NCBI GenBank assembly: GCA_030838245.1
Contig: JAUTXB010000274.1
Span: 1 to 41,050 of the forward strand
Direction of reading: 5' to 3'
DNA: 41,050 bases
Source: Acidimicrobiaceae bacterium
GTDB taxonomy: Bacteria > Actinomycetota > Acidimicrobiia > Acidimicrobiales > RAAP-2
The translations under genes were made by a program, and so were the position numbers. The notes beneath the pieces were generated by a model. The model saw only the letters and a list, made by a program, of their open reading frames with translations, had not been told where the DNA came from and did not search any database. Of the stretch, positions 35,379 through 41,050 are shown one piece after another. Position 1 is the stretch's first letter; each line of letters opens with the position of its first letter.

Positions 35379-36476
35379 GTGCAGCGCGAAACCGTGGAAA
35401 TCTACGAGGACCGGGGGCTCCGGTGGGCTGAGACACATGCCCGGCCCGGCCGTCGGACCGACGCCGAGGGCTTTGCCACCCTGGTGGGCGACGGCGCGCT
35501 CCGCATGGACCTCGGTTGCGGGGCCGGACGGTACGCCCCGTACCTGGGCACGCCTCTGGTCGGGCTGGATGCCTCGCGCGTAATGCTCGATCAGTGCCGG
35601 ACCCAGGCCCCCAGCGCGCTGTACGTGCAGGGTGACGTCGAGGCCCTTCCCTTCGCCCCTGGCTCGATCGGTGGGGGCTGGTCGTGCATGACCCACCTCC
35701 ATGTACCGCGACTGCGGCTTCCGCTCGCGCTGTGGGACCTCCAGCGGGTACTGACCGTCGGCGCACCGTTCGACATTCAAGTACTGGCCGGTGACTACGA
35801 GGGAAACGACCTACCCGATGACGACGTCGGCGGCCGATTCTTCTCTGGGTGGCAGCCCGAGTCTCTGTCCGATGTGGTCACCGGCGCCGGGTTCGAGGTC
35901 GACCCGGCTTCGGTGACGGTCTCGGGGGACGAGGTGCGGTTGCGGGCGACGCGCGCCCGAACGCTGGCCGACACCGTGGGCCCCGGCATGCGTCTGCTGG
36001 TCTGTGGACTCAATCCCAGCGTCTACTCCGCTGACGCGGGGGTTCCGTTTGCCCGACCGGGAAACCGGTTTTGGCCTGCCGCTGTGGCCGCCGGGCTGGT
36101 GGAGCGCGACCGTGACCCGGTGGGCGCCCTCACGGCGTCGGGCATCGGCCTCACCGACCTGGTGAAGCGGGCTACCAGGACGGCCGCCGAGCTCGACACG
36201 GGCGAGTACCGGGGCGGGTTGGCTCGCGTCGACCGACTGGTCCAATGGCTCCAACCGGGAGCCGTCTGCTTCGTAGGGCTGGCCGGATGGCGTGCCGTTG
36301 TCGACCGATTGGCCACAGCCGGCGAGCAACCACGGTCTCTCGGCGGCCGGCCCGTCTATCTCATGCCGTCGACCAGCGGGCTCAACGGTCGATCGAGCCT
36401 GAGCGACCTGACCGGCCACCTTCGCGCCGCAGCCTCGCTGGCCGACGCGGCGTCTGACTCGGTAAACACGCCATAA
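35379..36476 (+). CDS. Fusion: SAM-dependent methyltransferase and Mug-type mismatch uracil-DNA glycosylase
   Basis: A 365-residue protein from GTG 35379; GGAGG lies only two bases upstream, so GTG 35394 is also possible. Residues 1-200 form a class-I methyltransferase: motif I MDLGCGAGRYAPYLG, VGLDASRVMLDQ and a later LPDDDVGGRFFSGWQPE. Residues about 205-355 form a Mug/TDG glycosylase: LLVCGLNPSVYSADAG (Mug GINPG-like active-site loop with Asn), FARPGNRFWPAA and LMPSTSGLNGRSSL, the motif inserted at the lesion. The glycosylase removes U or modified bases from G mismatches. The methyltransferase substrate is unknown. Both motifs are in one frame without a stop. Confidence 0.85.
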   Translation: MQRETVEIYEDRGLRWAETHARPGRRTDAEGFATLVGDGALRMDLGCGAGRYAPYLGTPLVGLDASRVMLDQCRTQAPSALYVQGDVEALPFAPGSIGGGWSCMTHLHVPRLRLPLALWDLQRVLTVGAPFDIQVLAGDYEGNDLPDDDVGGRFFSGWQPESLSDVVTGAGFEVDPASVTVSGDEVRLRATRARTLADTVGPGMRLLVCGLNPSVYSADAGVPFARPGNRFWPAAVAAGLVERDRDPVGALTASGIGLTDLVKRATRTAAELDTGEYRGGLARVDRLVQWLQPGAVCFVGLAGWRAVVDRLATAGEQPRSLGGRPVYLMPSTSGLNGRSSLSDLTGHLRAAASLADAASDSVNTP

Positions 36477-36492
36477 GCGAGGTCAGAGCCCC

Positions 36493-37389
36493 TTAAGAAA
36501 TATTCCACGTGTACGTGGAGGGCAGGAAGCCGTGATAATCGATCGATCTCGGGTTGGCCCCAGAACCGACCTTGAAGGTCACGTTCCCGCTGATGCAGGA
36601 GTTGCTCGGGACGGACTGACCGCCGATATCCGGTGATTGCTGCGTCGAGTTGGAACCGGATATGGAGTTGCCGTTCCCTGTGTTAAGGAAGAACAACTGG
36701 TCGAATACTCCCGTGCTCGAGCCGCTGTTCCCGGCACAGATCCGCACGTTGGCCACGACGTAGTGGCCAGCCGACGATCCCGACGAAAGGTCCACTGGGT
36801 GGACCGACCTGATCTGCATGGTCGAGACGCCCAGGCTGAACGAATCGCTGACATTGACAGTGCGACCGACCGACACGGTTACGTGGTGCGCGTTCGCCCC
36901 GATCAAAGCCACCACTGTCCACGTAAGGGCTGCTCCCAGAATGCCCACGATCCCGATGACAAGGCCGGCGATCGATAGGCCTTTGCCGCGAAGCCGGCCG
37001 TTGGATGCTGCGACCCGTTTCAGCGCCACGATGGCGAAGATGACCGCCAGGATGGCGCCGATGCCGCCGAGCCACACGATCGACAGCACCAGGGAGGCAA
37101 TGGCCAGACCGCTGTACCTGGCCGAAACCAGATTGGGTTGGAAGCCAGCTGGCGGGTACACGTAACCGCCAGGAGGGGGCGCGGCAGGAGGGCCGACGGG
37201 AGGCGCGGCGTACCCGGGTGCGGGTGCTGTCGTTGGCCCCGTTCCTGTCGTGGGCCCCGATGCTCCCGTTGGCGGGGGGCCCGATGGCACTTCTGTCGCC
37301 GGCGCTACGTAGTTCGGATGCAGCTCCGGCGCGTACCACTTTCCATCCGATGCCTGCCACCAGCCCGCTCCCTGCTGAGTTTCACTCAT
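36493..37389 (-). CDS. Membrane protein with DUF4190-like and DUF4352-like regions
   Basis: A 298-residue protein. The N-terminus GWWQASDGKWYAPELHP is the short WW-like motif frequent in actinobacterial membrane proteins. A Pro/Gly/Thr-rich segment (about 30-85) follows, then two membrane helices (about 90-165) around ALKRVAASNGRLRGKGLSIAG, the DUF4190 pattern. An extracellular beta-rich domain (about 170-298) with HYVVANVRICAGNSG and two Cys resembles DUF4352/telomeric-repeat-like domains. Function unknown, probably envelope-associated. It is transcribed alone. Confidence 0.75.
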   Translation of the reverse strand: MSETQQGAGWWQASDGKWYAPELHPNYVAPATEVPSGPPPTGASGPTTGTGPTTAPAPGYAAPPVGPPAAPPPGGYVYPPAGFQPNLVSARYSGLAIASLVLSIVWLGGIGAILAVIFAIVALKRVAASNGRLRGKGLSIAGLVIGIVGILGAALTWTVVALIGANAHHVTVSVGRTVNVSDSFSLGVSTMQIRSVHPVDLSSGSSAGHYVVANVRICAGNSGSSTGVFDQLFFLNTGNGNSISGSNSTQQSPDIGGQSVPSNSCISGNVTFKVGSGANPRSIDYHGFLPSTYTWNIS

Positions 37390-37528
37390 GGGCGAGAGCG
37401 TAGCCCTGGGGGTACAGATGATCCTTGGATCCTCGCCGCCTCAGCGCACTGGCGGCCAAAGGGATTCGCGCCAACGCGCAAGTCGAGCCTGCCGCGTTCG
37501 TGCTCTTACTCGAGCAGGCCCCGCCGCA

Positions 37529-38311
37529 TCACTCGAACAGAGCGAGGATCGCCGAGAGCGTGGAGTCCATCTGCGCACTGGCCAGGAGGCTCCCGCCCTC
37601 CACGGGAAGGTTCGCCCCGGTGACATAGGCAGCAAGATCCGAACAGAGAAAGACGATGACGCCGGCCACGTCGGCGGCGGTACCCACTCGACCCAGTGGT
37701 GTGCTCCGATCGAAGACCTGGCGCGCCTCGTCATTGTGCAGGAGGGCCGATGTGAGCGGGGTCTCGATGAGACCCGGCGAAACGCAGTTGACGCGGACTG
37801 TCGGCGCGTACTCGAGGGCGCCCGATTGGGTGAGGGCGATCACGCCGGCCTTGGCCGCCGAGTAGGGCGCCTCGCCACGGGTCGGTCGCATCCCGCTCAC
37901 CGACGCCATGTTGACGATCGCACCGCCCCCTCCGGCCACCATGAGCGGTGCCGCCACCCCGATGCCGTTGAACGTCCCCCGCAAACTTGCGTCGACCACG
38001 GCGGAGAACTCGCTGTCCTTGTACTGGTGAAGGGGCTTCATTGCCCCCACGCCAGCATTGTTGACCAGGATGGTGATCCCTCCGAGGACCTCAGCCGCTC
38101 GATGGATGGCCGCCTCGAGTGCCTCCCGGTCGGTGACGTCGGCCACAGCCGGTTCTCCGCCGATCTCTTTGGCCACCGATCGGGCTGAGTCACCGTCGAT
38201 GTCGAGTGCGACCACCCGTGCCCCGTGGGCTGCGAACTGCAGGCAGGTCTCCCGGCCGATCCCGGATCCGGCCCCCGTCACCACGGCTCGGGCGCCATCC
38301 AGCAACCCCAT
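37529..38311 (-). CDS. Short-chain dehydrogenase/reductase (SDR)
   Basis: A 260-residue classical SDR from ATG 38311; the frame runs to 38614 but that part is shadow. Marks are ARAVVTGAGSGIGRE (cofactor TGxxxGIG), LDIDG with the Asp preferring NAD, NNAGVG, VNMASVSG with catalytic Ser, PYSAAKAG with Tyr and Lys, and VSPGLIETPL. Substrate unknown. A start-linked ribosome site is weak. The downstream 139 bases to the DUF4190 gene contain nothing recognisable. Confidence 0.92.
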   Translation of the reverse strand: MGLLDGARAVVTGAGSGIGRETCLQFAAHGARVVALDIDGDSARSVAKEIGGEPAVADVTDREALEAAIHRAAEVLGGITILVNNAGVGAMKPLHQYKDSEFSAVVDASLRGTFNGIGVAAPLMVAGGGGAIVNMASVSGMRPTRGEAPYSAAKAGVIALTQSGALEYAPTVRVNCVSPGLIETPLTSALLHNDEARQVFDRSTPLGRVGTAADVAGVIVFLCSDLAAYVTGANLPVEGGSLLASAQMDSTLSAILALFE

Positions 38312-38399
38312 CAGACAGTCCGTTCCATCGCCTCGACGGAAATGGTCCGCCGCGACCGGATAGGTACTGCACCAACCTCGAAGTTCATGACGCTCGACG

Positions 38400-38594
38400 C
38401 TACTGCTCGTCGCCCCACCATGGGAGGCTGTACCGGTCCGAGCCGGCCCACGACGATTGGGGGTCGCTGGCCGGAAATGACTGCGCCTCGGCCTCGTCCA
38501 CCGCCGATTGCAGATGCTCCCACCCAAGGTCTGGCGACACGATCGAGTCCTTCCCGCCGGCATGGAGCCCGCTACCGCGCTTGCCTTCCTCCAT
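38400..38594 (-). CDS. 64-residue protein with SFPASDP motif
   Basis: ATG 38594 has GAGG eight bases upstream. The product MEEGKRGSGLHAGGKDS... ends in AVDEAEAQSFPASDPQSSW and then SLPWWGDEQ. The D-E-A-x-x-x-S-F-P-A-S-D-P pattern recurs in many short proteins and protein tails of actinobacteria and proteobacteria; its role is unknown to me. A frame extension to 38750 overlaps the PPOX gene and is not supported. The gene is small enough to be missed by callers. Confidence 0.6.
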   Translation of the reverse strand: MEEGKRGSGLHAGGKDSIVSPDLGWEHLQSAVDEAEAQSFPASDPQSSWAGSDRYSLPWWGDEQ

Positions 38595-38640
38595 GCTGTA
38601 GACCTCGCTCTCACCGCTACCGGTCAAGCCAGAACCCGGA

Positions 38641-39072
38641 CTATGGCGCGCCGAGCATCCCGTAGGCACGTTTCGCTCGGAGCTGAACGAGCACGCGTCC
38701 CTCGTCCACCATGGCCTGGCGGAATTCATCCCAATCGGGGTGCTCGCCACGCGCCGTGCGGTACATGTCGACCAAGGCGTCGACCACCGAGTCGCCCGGT
38801 TCGGTGGCGACCGACGACAGCGTCACCGTTCCCTCGAGCACGACGTAGGCAAAGAAGTCGGCCCTAGTGACATGGAGAAACGCCCGGGGGTCACGACGCA
38901 GGTTCTTCGTCTTGGCCCGTGACTCGGTCACCGAGATGCCAATGAGGTCGTTCTCGTCGGGAACATACATGATGTTCGAGAGCTGCGGCAGCCCGTCTCG
39001 CCGGAGTGTGACCAGCACCCCTCGGTCGTTCTCTCGGACGAAGGCGAGTGCGTCAGCGAGGTCAATGGCCAT
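38641..39072 (-). CDS. PPOX-class (F420-type) pyridoxamine-oxidase-fold protein
   Basis: A 143-residue split-barrel flavin/F420-binding protein from ATG 39072. It has RGVLVTLRRDGLPQLSNIMYV, ISVTESRAKTKNLRRDPRAFLHV (phosphate-binding region) and a C-terminal VLVQLRAKRAYG. This is the pattern of the TIGR03618/F420-dependent class. Such proteins reduce biliverdin or xenobiotics in mycobacteria. The substrate here is unknown. No ribosome site precedes ATG, so it may be leaderless. Confidence 0.85.
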   Translation of the reverse strand: MAIDLADALAFVRENDRGVLVTLRRDGLPQLSNIMYVPDENDLIGISVTESRAKTKNLRRDPRAFLHVTRADFFAYVVLEGTVTLSSVATEPGDSVVDALVDMYRTARGEHPDWDEFRQAMVDEGRVLVQLRAKRAYGMLGAP

Positions 39073-39145
39073 GGGCCCACTGTAACGATCCAGGCCGGTG
39101 GCGGTCACCTCTTCCTGTCGATCTCCTCTCGGTCCCCTCTCCCGA

Positions 39146-40633
39146 TCAGTTGATGACGAACGTTCCCGACCGGACCACGACTGTCGTTCCCCCCAACTCG
39201 GTCGAGACGGCGTGGCGAGCGAGAGCGGGGTCATCGGAGAACGCCACGCAACGAAGGCCCGACGGAGTATCGGCGACGACCACCGTACGGTTCGGTACCT
39301 CACCATCGAAGGTGACGGTGTAGGAGACCACCGAGGCAGTACCGGCGTATTCCTCGAGCGTCTCGTAGACGTCGACCGTCTCGGTTGCCGCTGAGGCCTC
39401 GTCGGCCAGATCGGCGATCAACGGCGGCTGATTGTCGGGCTGGGTGCTCCAGATGCCAATTCCAGGCTTGGTGAGCAGGCCGCTTACCGTGGTCACCATG
39501 CCCAACGCCCCGGGCGATGCCCGAATCCTGTCGACCACGGCTGCGGTGGCCTGGTAAACGAAGTTATTGAACGGGCCGCCGGCAAATGCCATGCCGCCGG
39601 TGACGGTCGGGGTCGTTTCCGGCCCCAAGCCCAATGCTCGTTGCTGGACGCGGACGGCGGCCGGAAAGCAGCTGTACAGCTCGGTCGTGTCGACCTCGGC
39701 CAACGGGCGCCCGATGCGGTGGGCGGCACGGGCGCCGAGCACGTTCATTGCCGGCCAGGTATGGGGATCGACCCGTCGCAGCAGCGACACCGCTTGGCTC
39801 GATTCCAGTCCGACCAAAGGAAACACCCACCGGTCGGGGGCGATCCCGAAGCGCCGCGCCGTGCCCGCTGAGCACACCAACAAGGCCGCCGCCTGGTCGA
39901 CGGTCCACTGCGTCGAGTGCCACTTGTTGTACGGAAAGGCCAGGGGGCGATTGTGCCGAGAGGGGGTGGCGATCTCCGACGCCGACATGGGAGTTGGGAA
40001 GGCGGCGTGGGGGTTGTCCGTGGCCACCTGGTTGAACCGGGCCCACAGGTCGGCGATCTCGTCCCGGTGCTCTTCCAGGCTCCGTCCCTCAGCTCGACGA
40101 AGGGCGTTGTCGATCATGGCGTACTGCTGCACAGGGTCCCACAGGCCTGTGGCCATCTCGACGGGCTCCAAGAGGGCACCCGGCCGCCGCTGGAAGACAT
40201 CGGGTACCACGCCTGGTTGAGGTGTCTCCTCCGCCGCCCGCCCGCTCCGTTCCGCCTGCTGGGAACGGCGCTTCGCCTCTCCACCGACGATGGCAGCGAC
40301 TTCGGATCGTCCCTCGAGGATGGCACGCAAGGCCTCATTTATCAGCGACTGTTGCGGGATCCCCAGTTCAACCAGATGGGTGCGACATCCAGAGGCGCCG
40401 ACCCGATCGGCCACCAGACGCGCCGGATCCGGATAGGCCCAGTTCCCCTGGGGCACGGCCATCCGGTCGATAGCGCCCAGAATGCTCGTCGACCTGGCGT
40501 CGGCTGCAGCAGTAACCAGCGCCCGGGCCATCAGCTCGACGGGCTCGGCGTCGTCGGAGGCCACGCCCACCCCGACCAGGACTGGCGACTGTGGGTCAAT
40601 CGGGCTCCCCGGAGGCACCGGGTCAGTATGCAC
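39146..40633 (-). CDS. Thiolase-like (acetyl-CoA acetyltransferase family) protein lacking active-site Cys/His motifs
   Basis: A 495-residue protein. GTG 40633 (VHTDPVPPGSP) is preferred because it is 26 bases after the upstream stop; longer starts overlap the DUF4031 gene. Thiolase-fold signs are SPVLVGVG at the start, the helical EALRAILEGRSEVAAIVGGEAKRR, AEVDTTELYSCFPAA and TGGMAFAGGPFNNFVYQAT. The usual nucleophile Cys context reads VELGIPQQSLINEAL, without Cys, and the GHP motif is GGPFNN. The C-terminal 100 residues form an extra domain. Similar thiolase-like proteins occur in mycobacteria; the role may be binding or non-thiolytic. Confidence 0.75.
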   Translation of the reverse strand: MHTDPVPPGSPIDPQSPVLVGVGVASDDAEPVELMARALVTAAADARSTSILGAIDRMAVPQGNWAYPDPARLVADRVGASGCRTHLVELGIPQQSLINEALRAILEGRSEVAAIVGGEAKRRSQQAERSGRAAEETPQPGVVPDVFQRRPGALLEPVEMATGLWDPVQQYAMIDNALRRAEGRSLEEHRDEIADLWARFNQVATDNPHAAFPTPMSASEIATPSRHNRPLAFPYNKWHSTQWTVDQAAALLVCSAGTARRFGIAPDRWVFPLVGLESSQAVSLLRRVDPHTWPAMNVLGARAAHRIGRPLAEVDTTELYSCFPAAVRVQQRALGLGPETTPTVTGGMAFAGGPFNNFVYQATAAVVDRIRASPGALGMVTTVSGLLTKPGIGIWSTQPDNQPPLIADLADEASAATETVDVYETLEEYAGTASVVSYTVTFDGEVPNRTVVVADTPSGLRCVAFSDDPALARHAVSTELGGTTVVVRSGTFVIN

Positions 40634-40659
40634 GATGCCGGACAGGGTCGAACTGGTGG

Positions 40660-40974
40660 CTACGGCCCGGTTAACGGCAACGGGCCGCCGTCTCGAAGCA
40701 TTCGTTCTCGTCGCACACGCATCATCCGACCGATAGTGCGCCACGTGATGGGGACTGCTCCGAGGGAAATGGCTTGGCGGCGCAAGGCCTCAGTCACGTC
40801 GTAGTGGGACCGGTAGGGTCGGCGAGGGTCGGTTTGGAACCAGGCCTCCTTCATCCCCAATTGCTTGGCGAATCGATGGAGCTCGTCGTCGCTGTCGGCG
40901 ATGAGATGGGACCACAGGGCGTCGACGTGCCCGAGGCGAGCACGCTGTCTCCAGTCGTCGACGTAGACGGTCAT
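40660..40974 (-). CDS. DUF4031 domain protein
   Basis: A 104-residue protein beginning MTVYVDDWRQ, the hallmark start of DUF4031, with HLIADSDDELHRFAKQLG and the later TDPRRPYRSHYDVTEALRRQA. DUF4031 proteins are short and of unknown biochemical role. The ATG 40974 forms part of a set of tandem 11-bp repeats. It is the first gene of a probable operon with the thiolase-like gene. Confidence 0.85.
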   Translation of the reverse strand: MTVYVDDWRQRARLGHVDALWSHLIADSDDELHRFAKQLGMKEAWFQTDPRRPYRSHYDVTEALRRQAISLGAVPITWRTIGRMMRVRRERMLRDGGPLPLTGP

Positions 40975-41013
40975 GTCGAGGTCATGTCGCCGTCACGTCC
41001 CTGTCATGTCTCC
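40970..41013 (-). repeat. Four tandem 11-bp repeats upstream of the DUF4031 start
   Basis: The plus strand reads GTCATGTCGAG, GTCATGTCGCC, GTCACGTCCCT, GTCATGTCTCC in direct succession (40970-41013). On the coding strand each copy carries GACATGAC or GACGTGAC, so there are four start-like codons 11 bases apart in different frames, the last being the real ATG. It could be an operator with helical spacing or a translational control element. Confidence 0.6.
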
Positions 41014-41050
41014 GACTGGCTCAGACAACCTCACCGGGCGTACCGGCATC

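Overview
This is a GC-rich window from an actinobacterium. Several features suggest the class Acidimicrobiia or a close relative, but I infer that from gene content alone and have done no search. The supporting features are a secreted resuscitation-promoting factor (Rpf)-type cell-wall lytic protein, a PPOX-fold protein of the F420 type, a DinB/maleylpyruvate-isomerase-like protein of the mycothiol-linked superfamily, FadE-type acyl-CoA dehydrogenase and thiolase-like lipid enzymes, frequent GTG/TTG starts and signs of leaderless promoters. The window looks chromosomal. I see no integrase, transposase, phage gene or CRISPR array.

Layout. 1-6.4 kb: the end of a TetR regulator, a FUSC-like membrane protein, then a MarR regulator in an overlapping operon with two half-transporters that form an asymmetric heterodimeric ABC exporter, and a DoxX protein. 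6.5-9.9 kb: a lipoprotein, three tRNA genes (Arg-UCU, His-GUG, Lys-CUU), an FAD oxidoreductase and a TIGR03086-type protein. 9.8-13.0 kb: a palindrome-rich intergenic region and a large membrane GAF-PAS-GGDEF-EAL protein. 13.0-21.2 kb: aldose-1-epimerase-like, SurE, Rpf with a 485-nt leader and a Gln/Ala linker, an alpha/beta hydrolase, ArfB coupled to a FAH-family enzyme, a sucrase/ferredoxin-like (Apd1-type) protein and an acyl-CoA dehydrogenase. 21.3-23.4 kb: an operon of a left-handed beta-helix protein (apparently frameshifted), a one-Cys OsmC protein and a GNAT acetyltransferase.

23.5-35.3 kb is the most coherent system, a potassium-uptake locus. kdpFABC lies on the minus strand, preceded by a 27-aa membrane peptide that is too short for routine gene calling. 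Two complete sensor/regulator pairs run divergently on the plus strand. The first kinase is a short KdpD lacking the N-terminal KdpD/USP domains. The second is a full-length KdpD. A third DUF4118 sensor without a kinase lies on the other side of kdpC. The divergent intergenic region holds a direct repeat with 11-bp spacing, of the kind bound by OmpR/KdpE-family regulators. The leader of the second kdpD has competing stems and a 9-codon ORF with a good Shine-Dalgarno sequence.

35.3-41.05 kb: a methyltransferase fused to a Mug-type mismatch uracil-DNA glycosylase, a DUF4190/DUF4352-like membrane protein, an SDR enzyme, a 64-aa protein with an SFPASDP motif, a PPOX protein, a thiolase-like protein lacking the usual active-site residues, and a DUF4031 protein preceded by four 11-bp tandem repeats. 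The candidates most worth following up are the methyltransferase-glycosylase fusion, the duplicated Kdp sensory module with its structured leader, and the palindrome cluster upstream of the c-di-GMP protein.
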